This document shows, in pieces, positions 7,878 to 16,160 of a DNA stretch of 64,000 bases (position 1 is its first letter; each line of letters opens with the position of its first letter). Both the position numbers and the translations under genes were made by a program. Source of the DNA: Microbacterium sp. 1.5R (GTDB taxonomy: Bacteria; Actinomycetota; Actinomycetes; Actinomycetales; Microbacteriaceae); the NCBI RefSeq assembly GCF_001889265.1, contig NZ_CP018151.1:2976001-3040000 (forward strand), written 5' to 3'. The notes under the pieces are model-generated. The model was given only the letters and a program-made list of their open reading frames with translations. It did no database searches and had not been told where the DNA came from.

Positions 7878-8324
7878 CGATTCGACTTCCGCGGAATCTC
7901 GGGGATTTCGTGCGCTCCCGTGCGCTCGGTTGCTGGAGCACTTCGACAGAGACCCCCAGTAATCGAGCGCATCCGAGCGGCGCGATCCGCCCTCGGTCGC
8001 GCGCACCAACCTCAGAAACCTCACTATGCGGAGTCCTCGTCGATCCGCGTGATTCCGGGGGTTTCGTGTCTCCGACCTCACAAACCTCAGTAGACGAGCG
8101 ATCGCGTGGTCACGAGTTCGAAAGCCAGGCTGTCCAGTCCCTGTCCGGGGAGACGTGCGCCGCAACGTCCCCTTACGGTTCGGTGGCGGCCACAGTCGCG
8201 CCCACCGCAACGTGAAGCCGTCCTCACTCTGATGGGGTGAGGGCGAGTCACGGGATCGGTACTGAGCGCCTACTCTCAGCGCAGAGCCGTCCGCGGAGTC
8301 GGCCGAAACGATCGGAGCGAGATT
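7878..8324. other. Noncoding stretch with imperfect repeats
   Basis: About 450 bp without a supported gene. Two imperfect direct repeats interleave. One (CGCGGAATCTCGGGGATTTCG near 7889, CGCGTGATTCCGGGGGTTTCG near 8046) is GC-rich with a conserved TTTCGTG end. The other (AACCTCAGAAACCTCA near 8013, GACCTCACAAACCTCA near 8075) follows it. No start with a ribosome site fits any frame. This could be debris of a duplicated or integrated sequence. Confidence 0.45.
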
Positions 8325-9683
8325 GTGTCGGAGACGAGTGCTGTAACGACGACGGGTGCTGTCACGGAGTGGACCGAGAAGTATCTCGAGACGGTCGCCA
8401 GGAACGCGTACGTGTGGGCGTGGCCTCTGGTCAGCATGATGAACCGCCGAACAGCAGTTACCTCTGTTGACGAGCCGGGACTGCGTGGTGGCGTGTTGCC
8501 GAACGCCCCGTCCGGTCAGGTGTGCATGATGACGGACTACGTCGCAGCGAATCAACGGTTCGTGACCTGCAGCAACCAGGACGTCGTCTACGGTCTGGGG
8601 TTCGCTGCCCTCGACGTCGAGCCCGTGGTGGTGCAGGTCCCCGACTTCGGGGACCGGTTCTGGGTGACGGCCGTCTGGGATGCCCGCACCGACAGCTTTG
8701 CCAATCTGGGGGCGCAGTACGGCACCGCGCCCGGGTTTTACCTCATCGTCGGCCCGGACTGGGACGGAGAAGAGCCCGCAGGAATCACCCGAGTGATTCG
8801 GTCATCCACTGATCTTGTGGCCTACTGCCCGCGCGTCTTCCTCAACGACACCGCCGAGGATCGTGCAGCGATTCAGCCCGTGCTGAACCAGACGATGATC
8901 TACCCCCTCAGCCACTACGACGGAACGGTGAAGACGAAGGACTGGAGCTCGGTGCCGAGCTTCCCCGCGCCGCCGATCGGTGACGATGAGATCCGATGGG
9001 TGGACCCGGAGAAAGTATTCGCGCAGCTGCCCACCATCTTGGAGACGGTCCCGCCGCTGCCCGGCGAAGAAGGGCTGTACGAGACGTTCCGGACGATGCT
9101 GCGCGTCGCAGAACCCGCAACTCTCAACGCCATCGCCGTCTCGGCAGAACAGGAACTGATCGCCCCGCTGTTCCATTGGCGTTTCAACGGACCACCCGCC
9201 GGCAACGGCTGGTACTCCCCGACGAACAGCGCCCAGTTCGGCTTCGACTACGCCACGAGAGCCGCAGTTGCACGATCGAGCATGTTCCAGAACACCCCCA
9301 GCGAGTCGAAGTACGTGTTCACCGAGACGGACTCCGACGGCGTCGACCTGGACGGCACACAGTCCTACGCCATCACCTTCGCCCCCGGTCAGACCCCACC
9401 CGTGGAGGGATTCTGGTCGGTCACCCTCTACAACTCTCACCACTTCTACAACGCGAACCCGCTCGAGCGATACTCACTCGGAACCAAGAACCAGACACTC
9501 GTCTACGAGGACGATGGCTCGTTGGTCCTCTACGCCGGGCCCGAAGCCCCCGTCGCCGGAAGAGAGTCGAACTGGCTCCCGGCATCGGCCGACAACTTCA
9601 CGCTCCTCATCCGCGGATACTGGCCCGAACGCACCATGTTGGACACCACCTGGACCCCACCCACCGTCACGCGGATCAACTGA
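8325..9683 (+). CDS. DUF1254/DUF1214 domain protein
   Basis: 452 aa from GTG at 8325 with GGAGCGAG upstream. Residues ~20-190 match DUF1254 (YVWAWPLVSMMNRR, VYGLGFAALDVEPVVVQVPD, RFWVTAVWDARTDSFANLG). Residues ~330-445 match DUF1214 (YAITFAPGQTPPVEGFWSVT, LYNSHHFYNANPLERYSLG). Most relatives are exported; this one has no signal peptide. The biochemical function of the family is not established. It is monocistronic and convergent with a cupin gene. Confidence 0.85.
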   Translation: MSETSAVTTTGAVTEWTEKYLETVARNAYVWAWPLVSMMNRRTAVTSVDEPGLRGGVLPNAPSGQVCMMTDYVAANQRFVTCSNQDVVYGLGFAALDVEPVVVQVPDFGDRFWVTAVWDARTDSFANLGAQYGTAPGFYLIVGPDWDGEEPAGITRVIRSSTDLVAYCPRVFLNDTAEDRAAIQPVLNQTMIYPLSHYDGTVKTKDWSSVPSFPAPPIGDDEIRWVDPEKVFAQLPTILETVPPLPGEEGLYETFRTMLRVAEPATLNAIAVSAEQELIAPLFHWRFNGPPAGNGWYSPTNSAQFGFDYATRAAVARSSMFQNTPSESKYVFTETDSDGVDLDGTQSYAITFAPGQTPPVEGFWSVTLYNSHHFYNANPLERYSLGTKNQTLVYEDDGSLVLYAGPEAPVAGRESNWLPASADNFTLLIRGYWPERTMLDTTWTPPTVTRIN

Positions 9684-9743
9684 GATCGATCGAAGCGTCC
9701 GAAGAGGCGCTGATCTGAGTGTTCCGCTAGCCGTGCGACTCGC

Positions 9744-10100
9744 TCAGACGGTGCCGTCCGCGGGGCATCGGTCACCTCGCGTGTTGGGAGTGCTGATCAC
9801 GAGGAACCGGGTCTCCGTATCCCCAGGATTGAAGAACCGGTGCGCCAGTCCGGGCAAGATCTCGACGCCCTGTCTGGCCGCGAGGTCGAACGCGCCCGCA
9901 GCGGTCTGCATCTGTGCGACCCCCTCGAGCACGTAGAAGAACTGGGTTGCCGTGTCGTGCACGTGCCACTCTTCACCGGCGCCGGCCGGCACTCGCTCCT
10001 CGATCACAGACAGCCCTGGGCTGTCTAGCAGCCGCCACCCATCCGAGACCTCGCCCCACACGTAGTGATCGGCGTTCGTGGCATCGACAGGTTCGTGCAT
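9744..10100 (-). CDS. Small cupin-domain protein
   Basis: 118 aa, single double-stranded beta-helix. Cupin motif 1 is EEWHVHDTATQFFYVLEG (two His and one acidic-type position for metal). Motif 2 is LPGLAHRFFNPG with the third His. It may be a small metal enzyme or a sensor; nothing identifies the ligand. It is convergent with the DUF1254 gene and divergent from the MFS at 10427, separated by ~325 bp. Confidence 0.82.
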   Translation of the reverse strand: MHEPVDATNADHYVWGEVSDGWRLLDSPGLSVIEERVPAGAGEEWHVHDTATQFFYVLEGVAQMQTAAGAFDLAARQGVEILPGLAHRFFNPGDTETRFLVISTPNTRGDRCPADGTV

Positions 10101-10364
10101 TCTTCGATCCTCGCAGACGCATCTACTTTGCAGACGCTCGAACCCTCGCGATCCCGCTCGAGCACTGCTCAGACGCCAGATACCTACTCAGCGCCATCTC
10201 ACTTCAACGTCTGGCCCATTGGCCACGATAAGACCAGTTATCCCGACTATCGATGCGGCGGTTGCCGCACGAGAGGCAGTCGAGACGCGAGGCGGTTTCG
10301 TGCGACACAGGTGCACGACCGATGCCAGACGGGTCGTGGCGCACGATGCGGTCCGACGAATCAG
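10101..10364. other. Intergenic region between the cupin and MFS genes
   Basis: No gene recognised. It must hold the cupin promoter, but I see no clear -35/-10 pair for it. The MFS promoter and its operator lie just downstream. Confidence 0.4.
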
Positions 10365-10395
10365 TTGCAAATCGTACTAGACACTTTGTATAGTA
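10365..10395 (+). promoter_or_regulatory. Promoter and TetR-type operator O1 of the MFS gene
   Basis: TTGCAA (10365-10370) and TATAGT (10389-10394) form a -35/-10 pair with an 18-bp spacer. ACTAGAC-N5-GTATAGT (10376-10394) lies in the spacer and -10. It differs in one base from the perfect operator at 25503-25521, so repressor binding would occlude polymerase. Confidence 0.65.
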
Positions 10396-10426
10396 GCGGC
10401 ACTCAGTGTAGAGACCGGAGGACCGT

Positions 10427-11767
10427 GTGACCGAACCGTTGACCCGTGCGCGCATCACCGCACCGATCTCCTCCGCTGTAGCTTGGCGCATCGTGGCGCT
10501 ACTGACCGTCGCCAACTTCTTGAACTTCTACGACCGCACTCTCCCTGCTGTCTTGGCAGAGGAACTCAAGGCTGAGTTCGGGCTCACGGACACCGCCATC
10601 GGGTTGATCGGCGCCTCGAGCATCATGATCTACGCCGTAGCCGGGATCTTTCTCGGACGCCTGGCAGACAGAAGACCGAGGCGGTTGATCATAGGTATCG
10701 GTCTGATCGTATGGAGCCTGCTGACCGCCGCGAGCGGCGGTGTGTGGAGCTTTGCTTCAATCCTGGTCGTACGCATCGGCGTGGGAATCGGCGAGGCGTC
10801 CTTCGCCCCAGCCGCGAACTCTCTCCTCGCAGACCTGTTCCCGCCGAGCAAGCGGTCTCGAGCGGTGTCGATCATGCAGCTTGGACTTCCGATCGGCGCG
10901 ACGGCAGCGTTCCTCACAACTGGGCTGCTGGCGACCGCGTATGGCTGGCGGACGGTGTTCCTGATCGCAGCCGTTCCCGGGCTGATCGTGGGAGCGATGA
11001 TGCTGTTCATCAGAGAACCCGAAAGAGGCGCATCGGACCGCATCGCAGGCGCGTCGGGACGTGTCGACCGGCCCTTTTCTCGCGTGCTCCGGCCACGGAC
11101 CATGTGGTGGCTCATCGTGTGTGGCATCGGCATCCAGATTGCAGGGAACGGAGTGGCCACGTTCATGGTTCCGCTGCTGCAACGCTATTTCGACCTGCCT
11201 CTGACACTGGCGGGTGTGTTCGCAGGGATTCCCATCGGCATCATGGGAGTTGTGGCCCTCCTCGTGGCGGGCCGGGCCGCAGACCGATCCCGCCGTCGTT
11301 CTCCCGGAAACCGCCTGCGCACTGGCGCGATCTGGATCGGAGCGTCCGCCCCTCTCATCGCTGCTGCGTTCCTTTGGACATCTGGCGGCGTGGGTTGGTT
11401 CCTGGTGCTGTTCTCCGCCGGCTGGTTCCTGCAGTTCGCTTTCCACGTCACGGCACTGCCGGCTATCTCTGACTTCATCGAACCCCGATTGCGGGCGACC
11501 GCGATCGCGGTACTGTTCGCGGCGTTCTACATCTTCGGCGGAGGGCTCGGCCCGGTGCTGGTCGGCTTCCTGTCGGAGACCTTCGCCGCTGGGGCCGACT
11601 CGGCCGCCGACCCCGCTGCCGAGGGTCTCTATACGTCGCTGGCACTGGTGACTCCGCTCGCGCTGCTACTCAGCGCAGTGGCGATGTGGGGAGCTTCCCG
11701 CACCATCAACGGCGATCACGCCGCTGTCACAGCCCTGACCAACACCGAGGGTTCGGCTCCCTCATAG
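10427..11767 (+). CDS. MFS transporter (spinster-like)
   Basis: 446 aa from GTG at 10427 with GGAGGACC upstream. Twelve hydrophobic segments. TM1 carries NFLNFYDRTLPAVLAEELK and the TM2-TM3 loop is LGRLADRRPRRL, the MFS motif A; GEASFAPAANSLLADLFPP follows. This pattern is common in transporters of aromatic or terpenoid acids. A promoter with operator O1 lies upstream, so it should respond to the same TetR as the genes at 17-26 kb. The AAA+/GNAT gene follows after 45 bp and may be co-transcribed. The substrate is unknown. Confidence 0.87.
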   Translation: MTEPLTRARITAPISSAVAWRIVALLTVANFLNFYDRTLPAVLAEELKAEFGLTDTAIGLIGASSIMIYAVAGIFLGRLADRRPRRLIIGIGLIVWSLLTAASGGVWSFASILVVRIGVGIGEASFAPAANSLLADLFPPSKRSRAVSIMQLGLPIGATAAFLTTGLLATAYGWRTVFLIAAVPGLIVGAMMLFIREPERGASDRIAGASGRVDRPFSRVLRPRTMWWLIVCGIGIQIAGNGVATFMVPLLQRYFDLPLTLAGVFAGIPIGIMGVVALLVAGRAADRSRRRSPGNRLRTGAIWIGASAPLIAAAFLWTSGGVGWFLVLFSAGWFLQFAFHVTALPAISDFIEPRLRATAIAVLFAAFYIFGGGLGPVLVGFLSETFAAGADSAADPAAEGLYTSLALVTPLALLLSAVAMWGASRTINGDHAAVTALTNTEGSAPS

Positions 11768-11812
11768 CCAAAGCGGGGAGCACACGCTCCTCACCCCAAC
11801 GGAAGGAATCTG

Positions 11813-13090
11813 ATGGCTGCCTGGCGCATTCGCGACTACCACGCCGATGATGTCGACGGGATCCTGCGGTTGTGGGAACAGGTCACAGCAGCAGACGCCG
11901 AGCCCGTCTATAACCTCCCCGAGGTACTCGCCTCGTGTGCGAAGGACCACGCCGTGGTCGCTGTGGTCGGTGATCGGGTGGTCGGCGCTGCTATCGGTCG
12001 AACAGCACACGCCCAGGGGTGGGTCGTGTTTCTCGCCACCGCATCAGATGCGCGCGGGCAGGGGATCGGATCATCTCTACTGGCTGCGCTCGAAGCACGA
12101 ATGGCGCCGCACGGAATATCGAAGCTCTCGGCGCTGATGCCCGCCGCCGAGACGAGGATCGGAGCCTTCTTGCGGCAGGGGTTCGTACTCAAGCAAGATC
12201 TTCACTACTTCGAGCGCTATGTGCCCGTGCAACGGGAGGAGTTGAAAGTTCTCGCCGAGCTTGGGGGGCGAGTCATGGCCAGGGGCCTCTGGGACGCGGT
12301 AGGCGGAATGGCCGCCGAAAAGGATCTGCTCGAAAGGCGGGTCGTCATGCCGCTCGCCCAATCCGAACTCGCGGATCGGTTCGGAGTCGTCCCCCCACGC
12401 GCGATCGTGCTGTTCGGTCCGCCAGGCACCGGCAAGACCACCTTCGCCAAAGCCATCGCTTCCCGCCTCGAATGGTCATTCGTTGAAGTGTTCCCGTCGC
12501 GTTTGGCAACCCATCCGGGCGGTCTTGCCGGAGCTCTACGCGAGACATTCACAAGAATCGCAGAACTCGAGCACGCCGTGGTTTTCATCGACGAAGTCGA
12601 AGAGATCGCCTCCCGCCGGCAGGGCGAGCCCCCCTCTCCCACCCAGGGTGTGACGAACGAGCTGCTAAAAATCATCCCAGCGTTCAGGGAACAGCCTGGG
12701 CGTCTGCTCATCTGCGCCACCAACTTCATCCGCGCGCTGGACGATGCCTTCCTCCGGCATGGTCGCTTTGACTACGTCATCCCTATCGGGTTGCCCGACC
12801 CGGAGGCCCGAACCGCGATCTGGCAGAGGTATATTCCTCCTGCTGCGGCGGGGCTCGATCTCTCCGCGCTGGTATCGATGACCGAAGGATTCTCACCCGC
12901 CGACATCGAGTACGCGGCCCGCAAAGCGTCTCAAGCGGCCCTCGAGAACGCTGTCTACACGGGCGATGTGGACCCGGTCGGCCCATCGATGCAGGACTAC
13001 GCCTCGGCGATCAGCACGACCAGGGCGACCGTGTCCCACGAGGTGGCGGCGGAGTTCTTGGAGGACATCGACGCGGTCGGTCGGATGTGA
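11813..13090 (+). CDS. GNAT acetyltransferase fused to an AAA+ ATPase
   Basis: 425 aa. Residues 1-140 form a GNAT domain with the acetyl-CoA loop ARGQGIGSSLL near residues 80-90. Residues ~165-400 form one AAA+ module: Walker A GPPGTGKTT at 202-210, Walker B VVFIDE at 256-261, sensor 1 ICATN, and a DAFLRHGRFDYVIP arginine-finger segment like that of Cdc48/FtsH-type ATPases. The C-terminal lid contains GFSPADIEYAARKA. There is no protease or second AAA ring. AAA+ modules of this type usually remodel or unfold proteins. It follows an MFS gene in a catabolic block, so it may act on an enzyme or regulator there. I know of no characterised protein with this architecture. Confidence 0.88.
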   Translation: MAAWRIRDYHADDVDGILRLWEQVTAADAEPVYNLPEVLASCAKDHAVVAVVGDRVVGAAIGRTAHAQGWVVFLATASDARGQGIGSSLLAALEARMAPHGISKLSALMPAAETRIGAFLRQGFVLKQDLHYFERYVPVQREELKVLAELGGRVMARGLWDAVGGMAAEKDLLERRVVMPLAQSELADRFGVVPPRAIVLFGPPGTGKTTFAKAIASRLEWSFVEVFPSRLATHPGGLAGALRETFTRIAELEHAVVFIDEVEEIASRRQGEPPSPTQGVTNELLKIIPAFREQPGRLLICATNFIRALDDAFLRHGRFDYVIPIGLPDPEARTAIWQRYIPPAAAGLDLSALVSMTEGFSPADIEYAARKASQAALENAVYTGDVDPVGPSMQDYASAISTTRATVSHEVAAEFLEDIDAVGRM

Positions 13091-13140
13091 CTCTGAGCCA
13101 CGCCCGCCGTCATGACCGCCTCTCCGAGCCGGTTCAGATG

Positions 13141-13632
13141 CTACTTCCTCCGACCGACTGAGACGAGCCGCTCGAGCGCTCGGAAGAGCTTGCCGTTTCG
13201 TTTGGGAATGGGTGCCAGCTGCTCGGTGATGTCCAGGATGTTCACGATGATCCGGCCGTAGCTCATTCGCTCTGTCTCGAGGTCTACTTCGTAGAAGCTG
13301 GCGAACTCGTACATGACGGTGGCCCCTGTGCTGCGCCGGCGGCTGGCGCGCGTGCTGGTTCCACGAACCAACAGCCCCATCGATCTGCCGTCACTGCCGA
13401 GGAATGGATCGCGCAGGAGCTCGAAGTGCACCCCAGGGAAGGTGGCGAACATCGTCTCCAGGAAGGTCCTGGCTCCTGCGTGTCCGAGGACGACGTCCGC
13501 AGAACCGTCGTCTTCGAGCCGCAGGTCGGGCGTATAGACCTCGGGCACGATATCCGGGTCATGAGAGTTGAGCTTGGCGTAATAGCGCTCTGCGATGCGG
13601 CGGGCGTGCTCGGGAGTCAGGCGGTCGATCAA
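13141..13632 (-). CDS. SnoaL/NTF2-like protein
   Basis: 163 aa from TTG at 13632, chosen because ACGGAGGACACA precedes it; GTG at 13665 would add 11 unconserved residues. The fold signature is PEHARRIAERYYAKLNSHDP followed by beta strands and FPGVHFELLRDPFLG. Such small cone-shaped proteins act as cyclases, isomerases, dehydratases or hydrolases with an internal pocket. The basic tail (KRNGKLFRALERLVSVGRRK) is unusual. It lies downstream of the lactonase-like gene on the same strand (26-bp gap after the coding frame), consistent with a shared pathway. Confidence 0.7.
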   Translation of the reverse strand: MIDRLTPEHARRIAERYYAKLNSHDPDIVPEVYTPDLRLEDDGSADVVLGHAGARTFLETMFATFPGVHFELLRDPFLGSDGRSMGLLVRGTSTRASRRRSTGATVMYEFASFYEVDLETERMSYGRIIVNILDITEQLAPIPKRNGKLFRALERLVSVGRRK

Positions 13633-13691
13633 TGTGTCCTCCGTAGAAGTGGATGGCCGGACCACAGTCGATCCGGCGGTTGTCGGGGCGT

Positions 13692-14819
13692 TCAGCCCCG
13701 GATGATCGGAAGTGCGTCTAGTGGGATGCGGAGAATGGCTGGCGCGCGGAACGATGAGACGAGAAGATCGTCGCCGATCATGATCGCGCTGGTAGCACCA
13801 CCGAAGGTCTTGGATCGTGGGATCTCGACCAACCGTTCAGCCGTGAGTGTCTCGGAGTCGAGCTGTGCCACGGCACTCGTCGCAGGACAGACTTCAATCG
13901 ATGTCCCGTTGCAGAGGCCCGCAATGAGCAGCGGAGAGGTTTGCTGTCCGGCGGCGAGAATGGTCCCGTCGGGCGCGAAGCGCAGATTGTCGGGCAGAAA
14001 GCCCAGATCAGCGGACTCGGTCGGTGCGGTACTTCCGTCGATCGACGCTTTCGTCACTCTTTGGGAGGACCATTCAGCGATGTAGACAGTCCGCTCATCT
14101 GGCGAGACCAGGATGCCGTTGTTCCCGTCGAACTCCAAAGCGTCGATGCGATCCCACCCGGTCGTCGGCGCCCACGCGTAGACCGCTCCGGTGGTGAGCC
14201 CGGCATCCTGCGGCACGGTCGCGAGGAACCGGTCGTCTCCATATGCTGCAACGGAGTTTGCGACCTTTCCGCCCGGTAGTTCGGCGCAGCCCTTCCACCC
14301 AAGGCTCGGCACGCTGCCGGTCATATCAACGTCGAACACCTCGACGGACTCGCGACCTCCGTGATTCACGGCGAGGAGGGTCATTTTGCCGTCGCGCTCC
14401 TGCACGGAGAGCCCGTGCGAAGAGAAGGCCGCGACCTCAGGTGGGCCAGGGCAGTCAGCGTAGGGATCTTGCAGTGGCGTCGTGAAGTCGATCGCGACAT
14501 CGATCACGCTTCCGGTATCCGAGTTGTAGGCGGACATTCCTCCTTGCTGCCAGTCCTGATCGCCGAGGTTGCTCGTCAGTGCCCATGGCGACGTGCCGAT
14601 TCGCACGATGTCTTCGGGATTGTTGAATCCGCAGATCACCTCTACTCCCGGTTGCTGTTCACACTGAGCCGCAGGTTCGAAGTACTCCGAGTGAAGCCAG
14701 AGGCCGGCGCCGCAGAGGACCAGACCGACCGCGGCGAGCGTAGAGATCCAGACTCGGCGACGCCGACGCGCTGATGGTCTGGTCGCGGGCGCGGAAGTGG
14801 TGAGTACGGGGCCGGTCAT
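13692..14819 (-). CDS. Membrane-anchored paraoxonase-like lactonase
   Basis: 375 aa. An RRRRR patch and one hydrophobic segment (~23-43) anchor the protein with a large extracytoplasmic domain. The rest is a beta-propeller. SSHGLS near residue 135 and LLAVNHGG near 153 match the two His motifs (HGIS and VNHP) of mammalian paraoxonases, with nearly the same spacing. LPDNLRFAPDGTIL and GNNGILVSPDERTVY supply typical calcium-site blades. This points to hydrolysis of a lactone or aryl ester outside the membrane. It lies downstream of the TetR at 14881, whose stop is 61 bp from this start, and may share its transcript. The alternative is an SMP-30-type protein without lactonase activity. Confidence 0.72.
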   Translation of the reverse strand: MTGPVLTTSAPATRPSARRRRRVWISTLAAVGLVLCGAGLWLHSEYFEPAAQCEQQPGVEVICGFNNPEDIVRIGTSPWALTSNLGDQDWQQGGMSAYNSDTGSVIDVAIDFTTPLQDPYADCPGPPEVAAFSSHGLSVQERDGKMTLLAVNHGGRESVEVFDVDMTGSVPSLGWKGCAELPGGKVANSVAAYGDDRFLATVPQDAGLTTGAVYAWAPTTGWDRIDALEFDGNNGILVSPDERTVYIAEWSSQRVTKASIDGSTAPTESADLGFLPDNLRFAPDGTILAAGQQTSPLLIAGLCNGTSIEVCPATSAVAQLDSETLTAERLVEIPRSKTFGGATSAIMIGDDLLVSSFRAPAILRIPLDALPIIRG

Positions 14820-14880
14820 GACTGTGGTCTCTCGCGTCGAAGGTCGGAAGGGTCTGAATCAGAGGGCGACAGTCGCGCGG

Positions 14881-15465
14881 TTATGCACAGTGGCCCAGAG
14901 CGGCGAGACTCGTACGAACGATGTCCGCGCGCCATGCCGTGACTTCATCGAGTTGGTGGGCATTCAGTGCCAACACGCTGAGCGCGGCGAGTGCACCCAC
15001 CACCTCGATATAGCGCGTCGGACTTGAAGACTCCGGAGTGACGCCGAAGGCACGGAACAACGGATCGGTGATGGCGGCGAAGACCGGCGTCCCGTTGTCG
15101 GCCCCGAGCGGAGTGCTGCCGCTGACGATGAGTGTGACCAGACCAGGCCGCGTGAGTGCGAGATCGACAAGAAGTTCGATGGCATATCGATCTCGCTCGT
15201 CACCCTGGGCGACGGGCAGGACGCGATCGATGATGCGCCCGAGCTCGCCGCGGCATTCGTCGACGGTCGCATCGAATATCGCTTGCTTGCTGGCGAAGTG
15301 GTGGATCAGTCCAGCTTTCGAGTACCCGGTTGCGTCGGCGATCGACTGCAACGACGTGCGGGCGAGACCGTGTCGAGCGAACACTGATGCCGCGGCGTCG
15401 ATGACCATCGCCCTCGAGTGGCGGTTGCCCGCGCTTTTGACGGGCTCGGTCTGTGAGAAGTCCAT
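14881..15465 (-). CDS. TetR-family transcriptional regulator
   Basis: 194 aa from ATG at 15465. The helix-turn-helix is SLQSIADATGYSKAGLIHHF within the usual N-terminal three-helix unit (VFARHGLARTSLQSIAD). The upstream frame to 15537 would overlap the operators and was not used. A TATACT -10 element on the minus strand ends seven bases before the ATG, and there is no ribosome site, so the mRNA is probably leaderless. Two palindromes lie in the promoter. The divergent neighbour is the RraA-like gene at 15619; the downstream neighbour is the lactonase-like gene. Both are candidate targets. Confidence 0.85.
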   Translation of the reverse strand: MDFSQTEPVKSAGNRHSRAMVIDAAASVFARHGLARTSLQSIADATGYSKAGLIHHFASKQAIFDATVDECRGELGRIIDRVLPVAQGDERDRYAIELLVDLALTRPGLVTLIVSGSTPLGADNGTPVFAAITDPLFRAFGVTPESSSPTRYIEVVGALAALSVLALNAHQLDEVTAWRADIVRTSLAALGHCA

Positions 15466-15477
15466 ACCGTCAGTATA

Positions 15478-15519
15478 CCTACCATTTTGGTAGGCAAAGC
15501 TACCGGCTTGGTCGGTAGC
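15478..15519. promoter_or_regulatory. Tandem TetR operators between tetR and the RraA-like gene
   Basis: Site 1 (15478-15494) is CCTACCA-TTT-TGGTAGG, a perfect palindrome. Site 2 (15499-15519) is GCTACCG-N7-CGGTAGC. They share the half CTACC and are separated by 4 bp. They lie upstream of the putative tetR -10. Confidence 0.6.
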
Positions 15520-15618
15520 GTTCTCAGAGATCTCCATTGCTTATGCGGACGTGAAGGCTCGCCGATCTTCACGCGCGGGCTGGCACTCAGTCACCTCGTC
15601 TCGGCTTAGCGTTGCATC

Positions 15619-16113
15619 ATGACGACCACGACGGCCGATGTCTATGACGAACAGGGGCACGCCCTCGACTCACTCACCCTTCAGTTGCAGGGCTGCGGCG
15701 GAGTTGCAGCGTTCGACGGCCCCATCCGCACCATCCAATGCTTCCGAGACAACGCGCTCGTCAGACGAGTGCTCGCGACTCCGGGTGATGGATCGGTGCT
15801 CGTCATCGATGGAGGGGGTTCTCTCGAATCAGCTTTGGTGGGAGACGTGATAGCTGCATCAGCCGTCGCTCACGGATGGGGTGGTCTCGTCATCAATGGT
15901 GCGATCCGCGATCGCGCCATCATCGGAACCCTCTCGATCGGCGTGAAGGCCCTCGGCACCAACCCCGTTCGAAGCTCCAAGGAAGGTACGGGCGAGATCG
16001 ATCTGCCCGTCACGTTCGGTGGCGTTCGCTTCATGCCCGGCGCCCACCTGTGGGCGGACGGCGACGGCGTACTCGTCGAGCGAATCGCAGGCGAGCGGCC
16101 CACCGCAGCGTGA
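15619..16113 (+). CDS. RraA/HMG-aldolase family protein
   Basis: 164 aa. It shows the RraA fold with GDGSVLVIDGGGSLESALVG and GWGGLVINGAIRDRAII, including the Arg-Asp pair used in 4-hydroxy-4-methyl-2-oxoglutarate/oxaloacetate aldolases for metal and substrate. The tail has NPVRSSKEGTGE and PGAHLWADGDGVLV. RraA was first named as an RNase E inhibitor, but in a catabolic setting next to a decarboxylase-like gene an aldolase or oxaloacetate decarboxylase role is more likely. It is divergent from tetR and convergent with the carboxymuconolactone decarboxylase-like gene. Confidence 0.85.
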   Translation: MTTTTADVYDEQGHALDSLTLQLQGCGGVAAFDGPIRTIQCFRDNALVRRVLATPGDGSVLVIDGGGSLESALVGDVIAASAVAHGWGGLVINGAIRDRAIIGTLSIGVKALGTNPVRSSKEGTGEIDLPVTFGGVRFMPGAHLWADGDGVLVERIAGERPTAA

Positions 16114-16160
16114 GTCGGCCGTCCCGGGACGAGGTTCGCCCGACTGCACCCGACCAGGGA

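Noticed and set aside
7886-8095. Possible CRISPR-like repeats
   Set aside because: Only two imperfect copies of each repeat, uneven spacing and no cas genes.
8105-8125. GTTCGAA segment resembling a tRNA T-loop
   Set aside because: No matching acceptor stem, D arm or anticodon arm can be drawn around it.
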